Below, piece by piece: positions 10,311-19,033 of a stretch of DNA of 64,000 nt (position 1 is its first letter; every line of letters begins with the position of its first letter). This DNA is from Sphingobium sp. GTDB taxonomy: Bacteria; Pseudomonadota; Alphaproteobacteria; Sphingomonadales; Sphingomonadaceae. A program made the position numbers and the translations under genes. The notes under the pieces were generated by a model. It had not been told where the DNA came from. It was given only the letters and a program-made list of their open reading frames with translations, and did no database searches. The stretch covers positions 62,001-126,000 of the forward strand of contig JAGIAZ010000005.1 of the NCBI GenBank assembly GCA_017744605.1. Reading direction: 5' to 3'.

Positions 10311-10727
10311 CTAGTCTTTTTGCCCGTTCAACATCGCAATGAAATGGGAAAGCTCGGCCACCGCCTCGTCGATATCGCGCCTCTGCGCATTCAGCAGGGC
10401 AACCCGGTCCGAACATTTCCGGATGGTCACCTCGCGCTGCGCTTCCCGGCCATCGTCGACATCGTAGAGGTCTATCATCTCGCGGATGTCGGCGAGCGAG
10501 AAGCCCACGCGCTTGCCGCGCAGGATCCACGCCAGCCGCGCTCTGTCGCGGTGGCTGTATATCCGGGCTAGGCCCTGCCGATGGGGGGATATGAGGCCCT
10601 CATCCTCGTAGAACCGCAAGGCCCGGGCTGTCACCCCAAACTCGGTGCACATCTCGGAAATCGAGAACTCTTCGCGGTCATCCTTCGCCGGGATTTGGAT
10701 TCCGGCGATCATCACAGGATTTTTCAT
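10311..10727 (-). CDS. MerR-family regulator, LiuR-like
   Basis: DNA-binding transcription factor. The winged HTH runs FSISEMCTEFGVTARALRFYEDEGLISPHRQG with RIYSHRDRARL and a long dimerisation helix; no metal-binding Cys are present, unlike metal-sensing MerR proteins, and unlike most MerR proteins the N-terminus has about 17 residues before the HTH. The start at 10727 (MKNPVMIAG) places the ATG about 37 bases after a good promoter; an in-frame ATG at 10796 would lie upstream of the promoter and is rejected. The organisation with the acyl-CoA dehydrogenase resembles the LiuR system of leucine/isovalerate breakdown. Confidence 0.82.
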   Translation of the reverse strand: MKNPVMIAGIQIPAKDDREEFSISEMCTEFGVTARALRFYEDEGLISPHRQGLARIYSHRDRARLAWILRGKRVGFSLADIREMIDLYDVDDGREAQREVTIRKCSDRVALLNAQRRDIDEAVAELSHFIAMLNGQKD

Positions 10728-10763
10728 GCCTATAATGTTAACTAAGCTGTTGCTGTGGGTCAA

Positions 10764-10792
10764 AGTATCCCGATGATTGACGTATAGGTCAA
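10764..10792 (-). promoter_or_regulatory. Promoter and LiuR-like operator of the merR-acd operon
   Basis: On the minus strand, -35 TTGACC (10787-10792) and -10 GATACT (10764-10769) are 17 bases apart. The -35 overlaps an inverted repeat at 10777-10792, TTGAC-GTATAG-GTCAA, which resembles the LiuR-type motif TTGACGTnnACGTCAA. The position suggests autoregulation. Confidence 0.6.
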
Positions 10793-10828
10793 TCAACCGT
10801 TAGGACTAGCAACTGTGTACTTTTGGCC

Positions 10829-11194
10829 TCAGTCGGGAATCCTCATAAGTCCCGGACCCGTTATGCGACGGTAGAAACAGCTGCGCTCACCGGTGTGGCA
10901 GGCCGGTCCCTTGGGTGTGACGATAAGCCACACCGCGTCCTGGTCGCAATCGATGCGAATATCCTGCACGATCAACTCGTTGCCGGACTCCTCGCCCTTC
11001 ATCCAGAGCTTCCCGCGACTGCGCGACCAGAAATGCGCACGCTTGGTCCGCACCGTCTCCTCCAGCGCCTGCGCATTCATATGGGCGAGCATCAACACCT
11101 CGCCCGTCGCGCCATCGGTGGCGACGGCAGTGATCAGGCCATCACGGTCATATTTGGGATCGAGCGCCAGGCCCGTTTCGCGTTGGTCGGTCAT
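10829..11194 (-). CDS. hisI: Phosphoribosyl-AMP cyclohydrolase
   Basis: Third step of histidine biosynthesis, opening the adenine ring of phosphoribosyl-AMP. The 121-residue product has [15 protein letters not shown], the [16 protein letters not shown] segment, [12 protein letters not shown] and the zinc ligand region [12 protein letters not shown]. The start at 11194 (MTDQRETG) gives the usual family length; a nine-residue longer start exists at 11221. There is no HisE (pyrophosphohydrolase) fusion, normal for alphaproteobacteria. Confidence 0.92.
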   Translation of the reverse strand: MTDQRETGLALDPKYDRDGLITAVATDGATGEVLMLAHMNAQALEETVRTKRAHFWSRSRGKLWMKGEESGNELIVQDIRIDCDQDAVWLIVTPKGPACHTGERSCFYRRITGPGLMRIPD

Positions 11195-11235
11195 GGGGGC
11201 GCTATATCGCGCAAGAATCAATCAGGAAAGCAGGC

Positions 11236-12276
11236 TCATCCCCGGCCGATCAGCGTCCTCGCCATCGCGTCCGCAACTTCTGCCGCAGGGCGCCCGCCCG
11301 CCGCGCTCTCGGCCCAGATCGCCTTCAAGCGCGCGGGTATTTCCGCAATCTTCGCCTCCACGAAACGCCGGTCGCCAAGGTGGAAATATTCGGAAGTCAC
11401 GTTGATGATGCCGCCGGCGTTGATCACATAATCGGGCGCATAGAGAATGCCGCGCGCATGCAGGCGCGCTGCGTCCGCGGCGACGGCGAGTTGATTGTTG
11501 GCAGCGCCTGCCACGATCGGCGCCGCAAGCAACGGGATCGACGCTTCCGTCAGGATCGCGCCCAGTGCGTTGGGACTGAACACGTCCGCCTCGATCGTCA
11601 TGATCTCGTCTGCGGATACGGCCCGCGCACCCAGCTCGCCTGCCAGCGCCGCGGCGCGCGCTTCATCGGCATCGGCCAATGTCAGCCGCGCGCCGTCCCT
11701 GGCCAGCAGCCGTGCCGTGCCGCCGCCGACACTGCCGACGCCCTGGATCGCAACATGGACGCCGGACAGATCTCCCCTGCCGAGCTTCTGCTCGACTGCG
11801 GCCTTGATCCCCAAATAGACGCCCTTGGCCGTGGAAGGCCCCGGATCGCCGCCAGCCTTGCCGCTTGCCACGGGAAGGCCGGAGACATGGCGCGTCGCCG
11901 AGGCGATCGTTTCCATGTCCACCTCGCTCATGCCGACATCCTCGGCGGCGACATAGCGCCCACCAAGGGACTCGACCGCCTTGCCAAAGGCGCGCAGCTG
12001 GTCGCCGGTCTTGGGCGTATCACCGGCCAGGATCACGCCTTTGCCGCCGCCGACGGGCAATCCCGCCATCGCATTCTTGTAGCTCATGCCGCGCGACAGG
12101 CGCAGCGCATCGGTCAGTGCGTCGGCGTCCCTGGCATAGCGCCAGTAGCGCACGCCGCCACTCGACGGACCGAGATGAGTCGAATGGATGGCGATAATGG
12201 CCTGCAAGCCCGTCGCGGAATCGGTGAAAAAATGGACATCCTCATGTCCGTCGAAATCCGGATGAGACCAGAACAT
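11236..12276 (-). CDS. Glu/Leu/Phe/Val dehydrogenase
   Basis: NAD-dependent amino-acid dehydrogenase, probably acting on leucine or other branched-chain amino acids. The substrate domain has GPSSGGVRYWRY and the catalytic lysine in PVGGGKGVI; the Rossmann fold has VAIQGVGSVGGGTARLL. Start 12276 (MFWSHPDFDGHE) gives 346 residues, typical of leucine dehydrogenases. The longer in-frame ATG at 12354 would run into tRNA-His and is rejected. The substrate is an inference from the shorter, LeuDH-like form. Confidence 0.85.
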   Translation of the reverse strand: MFWSHPDFDGHEDVHFFTDSATGLQAIIAIHSTHLGPSSGGVRYWRYARDADALTDALRLSRGMSYKNAMAGLPVGGGKGVILAGDTPKTGDQLRAFGKAVESLGGRYVAAEDVGMSEVDMETIASATRHVSGLPVASGKAGGDPGPSTAKGVYLGIKAAVEQKLGRGDLSGVHVAIQGVGSVGGGTARLLARDGARLTLADADEARAAALAGELGARAVSADEIMTIEADVFSPNALGAILTEASIPLLAAPIVAGAANNQLAVAADAARLHARGILYAPDYVINAGGIINVTSEYFHLGDRRFVEAKIAEIPARLKAIWAESAAGGRPAAEVADAMARTLIGRG

Positions 12277-12311
12277 CGCACCTTGCCGACAGCTTGTCGT
12301 GACGAAGAAAA

Positions 12312-12389
12312 TGGGGCGACCGACGGGATCCGAACCCGCGACCTCTGGTACCACAAACCAGCGCTCTAACCAACTGAGCTACGGTCGCC
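12312..12389 (-). tRNA. tRNA-His(GTG)
   Basis: Full cloverleaf on the minus strand: acceptor GCGACCG pairs with CGGTCGC, D-arm GCTCAGTTGGTTAGAGC, anticodon loop with GTG, T-arm GCGGG-TTCGGAT-CCCGT, and encoded CCA. A G precedes position 1 and the discriminator is C, so the classical G-1:C73 identity pair is encoded, as in Sphingomonadales but not in Rhizobiales or Rhodobacterales. Confidence 0.95.
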
Positions 12390-12602
12390 ACAGCGTCCCT
12401 GAGGGCGCTTTCGAGAGGCGCGCCATAATGCGCCATGAGGCCCAGCGTCAAGCGCGCAGCTGAAGTTTATCGAAGGAAAATGGGAGCGAGGCTCACCGTG
12501 CAGAGCGAGGATCGAATGCCTCTCCTGCTTAATTCGCCGGTCCGTCGATCCTGCCACGATGCCTCGAGGCGAGACATATCGGGAAACAGGATCGAGGCCG
12601 GT

Positions 12603-12646
12603 CAAAAAAGTGGCGCCGCGCTTCTCCCACAGAGCAGCGCGGCGCC
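12603..12646 (-). terminator. Terminator downstream of HU gene
   Basis: Minus-strand hairpin with a 10-bp perfect stem (GGCGCCGCGC / GCGCGGCGCC, 15-base loop) followed by ACTTTTTT, placed 11 bases past the HU stop codon. Confidence 0.85.
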
Positions 12647-12656
12647 CTCGTTTGTC

Positions 12657-12929
12657 TTAGTTGACGGCGTCCTTCAGGCCCTTGCCGGCCTTGAACTTCG
12701 GCTGAGCCGAAGCCTTGATCGCCATGGTTTCGCCGGTGCGCGGATTGCGGCCGGTCGAAGCCTTGCGCTTCGAAACCGAGAAAGTGCCGAAGCCGACAAG
12801 GCGAACTTCATCACCCTTCTTCAGCGCACCCGTGATCGAGTCGAAAACGCCCTCGACAGCCTTGCCGGCTTCCGCCTTGGTAAGACCGCTGCTGTCTGCG
12901 ACTGCGCTGATCAGATCCTGCTTGTTCAT
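12657..12929 (-). CDS. hupB: HU-family histone-like DNA-binding protein
   Basis: Small nucleoid protein bending DNA as a dimer. Ninety residues, exactly HU-sized: MNKQDLISAVADSSGLTKAE, VGFGTFSVSKRKASTGRNP with the DNA-binding beta-arm RNPRTGE, and a C-terminal KFKAGKGLKDAVN. The start at 12929 was chosen because HU proteins begin MNK; the ATG at 12950 adds seven residues unlike the family. It sits downstream of lon on the same strand with its own promoter and terminator. HU rather than IHF because of MNKQDLI and the single-gene context. Confidence 0.93.
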   Translation of the reverse strand: MNKQDLISAVADSSGLTKAEAGKAVEGVFDSITGALKKGDEVRLVGFGTFSVSKRKASTGRNPRTGETMAIKASAQPKFKAGKGLKDAVN

Positions 12930-12989
12930 AGCCTTAGGAACCCCCTTCATATGATTGCTTGTGGTGGGAATCGTGCCTCGAAGTCGCGC

Positions 12990-13018
12990 ATAAAGGCGTT
13001 TCTGCCAGCGACTGTCAA
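12990..13018 (-). promoter_or_regulatory. Sigma-70 promoter of the HU gene
   Basis: Minus strand: perfect -35 TTGACA (13013-13018), 17-base spacer, -10 CTTTAT (12990-12995), 60 bases before the HU start codon. Confidence 0.55.
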
Positions 13019-13228
13019 AGATTTTTGCAGGCGATGCGCCGAAATGCAGCCGATTCCGGTCGATTCATGCCCAAGGGCCCCATGATGGGACAGGAAAGGC
13101 ACCCGAAAACGACGTTTTTCAGCGGTTAAGCACATTGTTCCGGGAACCGCCACGGCGACTCCGGCACAGATTCGGCCCTTCGAAAAAGCGCGAGACTCGG
13201 ACCAACGCCCGAGGAACCCGATGCCGGC

Positions 13229-15631
13229 CTAATGACGCAGCGTCGGCCCCTCGTCACCCGTCGCCGCGAGGGGCGGCTGGGCGGCTAGGTCATCTTGCTC
13301 GGACCATTCGATCGGCGTCAGCGGCGCCGTGAGGGCGCGCGCCAGCACTTCATCGACATGGCTGACGGGCACGATCTCGAGGCCTTCCTTGATGTTGGCC
13401 GGAATCTCCGCAAGGTCCTTCTCATTCTCATACGGAATGAGCACGGTCTTGATGCCGCCGCGCAGAGCCGCGAGGAGCTTTTCCTTGAGGCCGCCGATCG
13501 GGAGAACGCGTCCGCGCAGCGTCACCTCTCCGGTCATTGCGACATCCTTGTTGACCGCAATGCCGGTCAGCGTGGACACGATCGAGGTGACCATACCCAC
13601 ACCCGCCGATGGACCGTCCTTGGGGACGGCGCCTTCGGGCAGGTGGATGTGAATGTCGCGGCGGTTGAAGATGCTGGGCTTGATGCCGTAGCCCGGCGCG
13701 CGTGCCTTCACATAGGAAAAGGCCGCCTGCACGGACTCGTTCATCACGTCGCCGAGCTTGCCCGTCGTCTTGATCTGCCCCTTGCCGGGCACGGTGACCG
13801 ACTCGATGGTCAGCAGCTCGCCGCCGACCTCAGTCCAGGCCAGGCCCGTGACGGCACCGATCTGATGCTCTTCCTCGCCCATGCCGTGGCGGAATTTCCG
13901 CACGCCGGCAAACTCCCCGAGATTGCCCGGCGTGACCGTAACGGACTTTTCCGTGCCCTCCAGGATCTTGCGCAGTGCCTTGCGCGCCAATCGCGCGATC
14001 TCGCGTTCCAACGTACGGACGCCAGCTTCACGCGTGTAATAGCGGATGAGGTCGCGCAGCGCGTCTTCCTCGATCGCGAACTCGCCTTCCTTCAGGCCAT
14101 GCGCCTCGATCTGCTTTTCGACGAGGTGACGCTGGGCGATCTCGACCTTCTCGTCCTCGGTATATCCCTCGAGCCGGATGATCTCCATACGGTCGAGCAA
14201 GGCGCGAGGCAGGTTGAGGCTGTTCGCGGTGGTCACGAACATGATGTCCGAAAGATCGAGGTCGATCTCGAGATAATGGTCCTGGAAGCGGCTGTTCTGC
14301 TCGGGATCGAGCACCTCGAGCAGCGCGGACGCCGGGTCGCCCCGGAAATCCTGGCCGAGCTTGTCGATCTCGTCGAGCAGCACGAGCGGGTTCATCGTGC
14401 CGGCCTTCTTCAAATTGGCGGCGATCTTACCCGGCATCGAGCCGATATAGGTGCGGCGGTGTCCCCGGATTTCGGCCTCGTCGCGCACGCCGCCCAGTGA
14501 CTGGCGCACGAACTCGCGGCCCGTCGCCTTCGCGATGCTGCGGCCGAGCGAGGTCTTGCCGACGCCGGGCGGGCCGACGAGACAGAGGATCGGGCCCTTC
14601 AACTTGTCCGAGCGAGCCTGCACCGCGAGATATTCGACGATGCGGTCCTTGACCTTGTCGAGCGCGAAATGGTCGGCATCGAGGATTTCCTGCGCCTTCA
14701 CCAGATCCTTCTTGAGCTTGCTCTTCTTGCCCCAGGGCAGGCCGAGCAGCGCATCGAGATAATTGCGGACCACGGTGGCTTCCGCCGACATCGGCTGCAT
14801 CGACCGAAGCTTCTTCAGTTCGGCGGTCGCCTTGGCGCGCGCTTCCTTGCTGAGCTTGAGCTTGGCCAGCTTGTCCGTGATCTCGGCGAGTTCATCGGAA
14901 TCGTCGCCCTCGCTGCCACCCAGTTCGCGCTGGATCGCCTTGAGCTGCTCGTTCAGATAATATTCGCGCTGGGTCTTCTCCATCTGGCGCTTGACGCGCC
15001 CGCGGATCTTCTTCTCGACCTGCAGGACGCCAAGCTCGCCTTCCATGAAGGCAAAGACCATTTCCAGGCGCTTGAGCGGATCCTCTTCGACCAGCAGCGC
15101 CTGCTTGTCGCTATCCTTGATGGCAAGGTTCGCCGCGACGAAGTCGGACAGACGGCCAGCTTCGGTGATCTCGCGCAGCTGCACGGGGGTTTCGGCCGGC
15201 AGCTTCTTGTTGAGCTTGGCGTAGTTCTCGAACTGGTTGGCGACGGAACGCATCATCGCTTCGACCTCGGGGCCGGCGACGTCCTTGTCTTCCTGCGGTG
15301 TGACGAGCGCGCGCAGATGATCGCCGCCGTCAGTCAGCGAAACCAGCGCGGCCCGCTGCTTGCCTTCGACGAGAACGCGGACATTGCCGTCCGGCAGCTT
15401 CAGCATCTGCACAATGCTGGCGATGACGCCCATATCGTAAAGCGCCTCGCGGTCGGGATCGTCCTCGGCCGGATCGAGCTGCGCGACGAGGAAAATGTCC
15501 TTGTCCGCTTCCATCGCCTTTTCCAGCGCAGCAACGCTCTTCTCGCGCCCGACGAACAGGGGCGCGATCATCTGCGGGAAAACGACGATATTCCGCAGCG
15601 GCAGCAGGGGCAGTTCAAGATCCATGGTCAC
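13229..15631 (-). CDS. lon: Lon ATP-dependent protease
   Basis: Cytoplasmic AAA+ serine protease degrading misfolded and regulatory proteins. Eight hundred residues, the usual Lon length. N-terminal substrate domain ([20 protein letters not shown]), Walker [11 protein letters not shown], Walker [12 protein letters not shown], and proteolytic domain with the catalytic Ser in [11 protein letters not shown] and Lys in [10 protein letters not shown]. Two ATG codons at 15631 and 15625 compete. A heat-shock-like promoter precedes it. HU follows downstream on the same strand, a neighbourhood common in proteobacteria. Confidence 0.96.
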   Translation of the reverse strand: MTMDLELPLLPLRNIVVFPQMIAPLFVGREKSVAALEKAMEADKDIFLVAQLDPAEDDPDREALYDMGVIASIVQMLKLPDGNVRVLVEGKQRAALVSLTDGGDHLRALVTPQEDKDVAGPEVEAMMRSVANQFENYAKLNKKLPAETPVQLREITEAGRLSDFVAANLAIKDSDKQALLVEEDPLKRLEMVFAFMEGELGVLQVEKKIRGRVKRQMEKTQREYYLNEQLKAIQRELGGSEGDDSDELAEITDKLAKLKLSKEARAKATAELKKLRSMQPMSAEATVVRNYLDALLGLPWGKKSKLKKDLVKAQEILDADHFALDKVKDRIVEYLAVQARSDKLKGPILCLVGPPGVGKTSLGRSIAKATGREFVRQSLGGVRDEAEIRGHRRTYIGSMPGKIAANLKKAGTMNPLVLLDEIDKLGQDFRGDPASALLEVLDPEQNSRFQDHYLEIDLDLSDIMFVTTANSLNLPRALLDRMEIIRLEGYTEDEKVEIAQRHLVEKQIEAHGLKEGEFAIEEDALRDLIRYYTREAGVRTLEREIARLARKALRKILEGTEKSVTVTPGNLGEFAGVRKFRHGMGEEEHQIGAVTGLAWTEVGGELLTIESVTVPGKGQIKTTGKLGDVMNESVQAAFSYVKARAPGYGIKPSIFNRRDIHIHLPEGAVPKDGPSAGVGMVTSIVSTLTGIAVNKDVAMTGEVTLRGRVLPIGGLKEKLLAALRGGIKTVLIPYENEKDLAEIPANIKEGLEIVPVSHVDEVLARALTAPLTPIEWSEQDDLAAQPPLAATGDEGPTLRH

Positions 15632-15677
15632 TCCAGTAGCGGCATCGGCCAGGACTCGGCCGTTCCGCGCTTGTTCT

Positions 15678-15707
15678 TAATATCGGAGCGTGCGCATCCC
15701 GTTTCAA
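15678..15707 (-). promoter_or_regulatory. Heat-shock (sigma-32-like) promoter of lon
   Basis: Minus strand: TTGAAA (15702-15707), 15-base spacer, CCGATATTA (15678-15686), resembling the sigma-32 pattern CTTGAAA / CCCCATnTA, 47 bases before the Lon start. The -10 match is partial. Confidence 0.4.
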
Positions 15708-15795
15708 CATATCGGCGTGCAATCCTGCGTCCAACCCGATGAAGATTGTCTGAAACGACAGGAAAAACGCCGGAAATTGCGTTGGACTCGGCTGC

Positions 15796-16137
15796 TCAGA
15801 AGGGCATTTTGAAGCCGGGCGGAATCGGCAGGCCAGAGGTCAGCTTGCCCATATGAGCGCCCGCCGCTTCGTCCGCCTTTGCCTTGGCATCATTATAAGC
15901 TGCCACGATGAGATCCTCGAGCATGGTCTTGTCGGCGGGCACGATGAGGCTGTCGTCGATGGAGAGCCCAAGGATACGGCCCTTGGCGCTCGCCTTGATC
16001 CGCACCAGGCCGCCGCCGGACACGCCCTCGACCTCGACTGTTTCAAGCTCGGCCTGGGCCTTCTGCATGTCTTCCTGCAGTTTGCCGACCATGCCCATGA
16101 TGTCGGCGCCGCCGAACAGCTCGTTGATGTCCTTCAT
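15796..16137 (-). CDS. ybaB: YbaB/EbfC nucleoid-associated protein
   Basis: Small DNA-binding protein of the YbaB/EbfC family, 113 residues. Starts with an amphipathic helix (MGMVGKLQEDMQKAQAELET), followed by VEGVSGGGLVRI, and the family end segment AYNDAKAKADE...MGKLTSGLPIPPGFKMPF. It lies 12 bases downstream of dnaX on the same strand, the conserved dnaX-ybaB pair. recR, which often follows, is not here. Confidence 0.93.
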   Translation of the reverse strand: MKDINELFGGADIMGMVGKLQEDMQKAQAELETVEVEGVSGGGLVRIKASAKGRILGLSIDDSLIVPADKTMLEDLIVAAYNDAKAKADEAAGAHMGKLTSGLPIPPGFKMPF

Positions 16138-16149
16138 CGATAATCTCCG

Positions 16150-17850
16150 TCAATTGCTGCGGTCCGGCTCCGCCAGGGCGGCACCGGGAAAGGCCGCCAG
16201 CGCGGCGGCCACGATCGGGGTGGCGCGGATTTCCTCGCGCCGGGCTTCGGCGGCGGCCAGCTGCTGCTCACGCAGGCTCGGTTCGCCGTTCATGTTGCTC
16301 GAGTCAACGACCCAGTGCGCTCCTGTGGCATCCTTCAAGGCTGCTGCGACCTGCCGGGTAAAATCGGCGTCGAGCGGCTGAAGCAGCCGGATTTCCAGCT
16401 CAGGCGGCGCAAATCTGACGAGGCTGACGCAATCGTGCAGCTCGGCGCCAAGCCGCGGAGCCGACTCCAGCAGCAGGGAGACCAATGCGGCGAAGTCGCG
16501 TGGCGGGGCCGGATCCGATGGCGCTGCGGGCTTAGGCTCGGCGGCCCGCATCTGCGGCGTATCACCGGTCGGGCCGCCCGTGAAAGCCGGCGCGCCCTCA
16601 AGGCCCAGCCCTCGCTCCTTGAGCAACTGGGCCAGCTCGCCGGGGTCGGGCATCTGTGTGGCGTGGACGAGACGCAGGAGCGCCATTTCGCAAGCGGCGA
16701 GCGGCCGGGCGGCCGACACCACTTCTTCATGGCCCTTGAGGAGCAGTTGCCACAAGCGATGCAGCACCGGATGGGACAGCGTCGCCGCCCAGTCCCCGAT
16801 CGCCTTGCGCTCAGCCTCGGCATGAAGCGCGAGACCGGCCCCCTTCCCGGCCTTGGCGACCGTGACGGCATGGATCAGGTCGAGCAGCGCATTGATGGTC
16901 GCGACCGGCTCTACACCGAGAGACTCCTGCTCGTGCAATATGTCCAGCACGGTAGCGCCATTGCCTGCAATGACCTCGGCAAACAGACGGCGCATGGCGC
17001 TGCGGTCGGACAGGCCGAGCATGACGCGGACCTGATCGGACGTGATGCGCGGCTTGCCGCCCTCGGTGTCGGCATGGGCAATCGCCTGGTCGAGGATCGA
17101 GAGGCCGTCGCGCGCCGAGCCTTCGGCCGCGACGGCGATCATGGCCAGCGCATCCTCGTCCGCGCTCACTCCTTCCTTGTCCGACACCTGCGCGAAGTGC
17201 TGCTGAAGCAGTTCGGCGGGAATGCGGCGCAGGTCGAAACGCTGGCAGCGAGACAGCACCGTGATCGGCACCTTGTTCACTTCCGTGGTCGCGAACAGGA
17301 ACTTCACATGCGCAGGCGGCTCTTCAAGTGTCTTCAGCAATGCATTGAAAGCATTACGAGACAGCATATGGACTTCGTCGATAATATAGATCTTGTAGCG
17401 CGCCGAAACGGCCGCATAACGCACCGCCTCGATGATCTCGCGGACATCGTCGACACCCGTATGCGAGGCCGCGTCCATCTCGATCACATCGATGTGGCGC
17501 CCCTCGGATATGGCCTTGCAGGGCTCGCAGATGCCACAGGGGTCGATGGTCGGACCGCCTTGACCGTCAGGGCCCACACAATTCAGCGCCTTTGCGATAA
17601 GCCGCGCCGTCGAGGTCTTCCCGACCCCGCGCACGCCCGTCATGAGGAAAGCATGAGCGAGCCGGTCGCGCTTGATCGCATTGCCCAGCGTCTGCACCAT
17701 CGCATCCTGGCCGATGAGCTCGGCAAAGGTCTGCGGGCGGTAGGCACGCGCCAGCACGCGATACGCGCCCGGCTTGCCGTCTGCTGCTGGCTTGGGCGGC
17801 TGTTGCGCCTCACCCAGATCAAAGCCGAAATTGTCGTCGGAATCAGTCAT
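16150..17850 (-). CDS. dnaX: DNA polymerase III subunit gamma/tau
   Basis: Clamp-loader ATPase of the replicative polymerase. Walker A GVRGVGKTSTAR, the four-Cys zinc module (CVGPDGQGGPTIDPCGICEPC), Walker B IYIIDEVHML, sensor 1 FLFATTEVNKVP and SRCQRFDLRRI are all present. The start at 17850 (MTDSDDNFGFDLG) gives 566 residues; the upstream ATG at 17886 is less likely. The C-terminal third is the tau-type Pro-rich linker and polymerase/helicase-binding part. I did not find an obvious slippery A-run for a short gamma form. Confidence 0.94.
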   Translation of the reverse strand: MTDSDDNFGFDLGEAQQPPKPAADGKPGAYRVLARAYRPQTFAELIGQDAMVQTLGNAIKRDRLAHAFLMTGVRGVGKTSTARLIAKALNCVGPDGQGGPTIDPCGICEPCKAISEGRHIDVIEMDAASHTGVDDVREIIEAVRYAAVSARYKIYIIDEVHMLSRNAFNALLKTLEEPPAHVKFLFATTEVNKVPITVLSRCQRFDLRRIPAELLQQHFAQVSDKEGVSADEDALAMIAVAAEGSARDGLSILDQAIAHADTEGGKPRITSDQVRVMLGLSDRSAMRRLFAEVIAGNGATVLDILHEQESLGVEPVATINALLDLIHAVTVAKAGKGAGLALHAEAERKAIGDWAATLSHPVLHRLWQLLLKGHEEVVSAARPLAACEMALLRLVHATQMPDPGELAQLLKERGLGLEGAPAFTGGPTGDTPQMRAAEPKPAAPSDPAPPRDFAALVSLLLESAPRLGAELHDCVSLVRFAPPELEIRLLQPLDADFTRQVAAALKDATGAHWVVDSSNMNGEPSLREQQLAAAEARREEIRATPIVAAALAAFPGAALAEPDRSN

Positions 17851-17979
17851 CGTTTTCGACCTTAGCGGCGAAACGCGGCCCTGCACACAGTCCCTTTCAC
17901 GAGATCGGGACTGGCCCCGTCATCAGCGAGCGGGGGAGAATAGAATGCGCGGATCGGTATGGCAGCCATGGCCCATTTT

Positions 17980-18942
17980 CTAGGCATCCCCGCTCGGCAA
18001 CGCGGGTTTCTGCACCGACAGGAACGGAATGGCGATACCGGCGAGGATCAACACCATGCCGACGACATGGTAGCCATGAAATGGCTCGCCGAGGATGAGC
18101 GAGGCCAGCACCGCGCCGAACAGGGGCTGCAAGTTGATGACCTGGCCGGCGTCCCCCGCCCCGATCTCCGCGACCGCCTTGTTGAACATGAAGTAGGCCA
18201 CGATCGAGGGCAGGATTGTCACATAGGCGATGCCCGCCAACGCACCGGCGGTGAAATGCACGTCGCGCGTCTGCAACTCCAATGCTGCGAGAGGCCCCAT
18301 GCAAAGCGCACCGATGACGATCGTGATCGCGAGAAAGCTGAGGCCGTCGATCGGCGGGCGCAACCGCAACAGCACCGTGTAGAGCGCCCATAGCATCACG
18401 GCGCACAGGACCAGCGCATCGCCGCGGTTGAATTCGAGCGACGTCATGGCGGCCGGATCGGCATGAAAGATGATGATCCAGACGCCCGCGGCAGCGACGA
18501 TGCAGCCAATGACCTGGGCAAGGCGCGGCCGCGTTCGGAACAGCGCATAATCGAGCAACAGGACGAGCGCAGGGATCGCGGCCTGGACGAGCAGGCTATT
18601 CGCAGCTGTGGTGTATTGCAGGCCTGAATACATGAAGCCGTTGAACGAACCGACGCCGACCATGCCGAGCATCAGGATGACTGCCCAGTGACGGCGGATC
18701 GTCGCCATATCGCCCATGATCCGCCGCCAGGCGACCGGCACGGCAATAAGCGACGCGCCGCCCCAGCGCAGAAAGGCCAGCGTGAAAGGCGGCACATCTT
18801 CATGAATGGCGCGGGCCACGATGGAGTTGCCCGACCAGAGCAGCATCACCAGGCCCAGCATGAGATAGACGGTGCGGCGACGCGATGCGGTCTGCAAGGA
18901 TTGAGCCTTTCGAGCGAAGGAGGCCGCATATGGCTCCCCCAC
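17980..18942 (-). CDS. EamA/DMT family transporter
   Basis: Integral membrane transporter with two EamA repeats, about 10 membrane segments, starting with MLGLVMLLWSGNSIVARAI and with the mid-protein PALVLLLDYALFRTRPRL motif. Substrate unknown; the family covers metabolite and drug efflux. The start is uncertain: no ATG lies just before the first membrane helix except the one inside it. A GTG at 18942 (VGEPYAASF) is used here; a TTG at 18897 is an alternative, and ATG at 19065 would overlap the divergent POT gene. Confidence 0.78.
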   Translation of the reverse strand: MGEPYAASFARKAQSLQTASRRRTVYLMLGLVMLLWSGNSIVARAIHEDVPPFTLAFLRWGGASLIAVPVAWRRIMGDMATIRRHWAVILMLGMVGVGSFNGFMYSGLQYTTAANSLLVQAAIPALVLLLDYALFRTRPRLAQVIGCIVAAAGVWIIIFHADPAAMTSLEFNRGDALVLCAVMLWALYTVLLRLRPPIDGLSFLAITIVIGALCMGPLAALELQTRDVHFTAGALAGIAYVTILPSIVAYFMFNKAVAEIGAGDAGQVINLQPLFGAVLASLILGEPFHGYHVVGMVLILAGIAIPFLSVQKPALPSGDA

Positions 18943-19033
18943 GGACCTTGAGCAAGAGCCGCTCCGCTTGCATTCGCACGGTTTCAGGCTTCTAACGGTC
19001 CCTTCGATCAACAGCTCGCGGACCCCCGCCCTT

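Noticed and set aside
13295..17865. Long plus-strand frames opposite lon, dnaX and ybaB
   Set aside because: Antisense shadows of clear housekeeping genes with full catalytic motifs on the minus strand.
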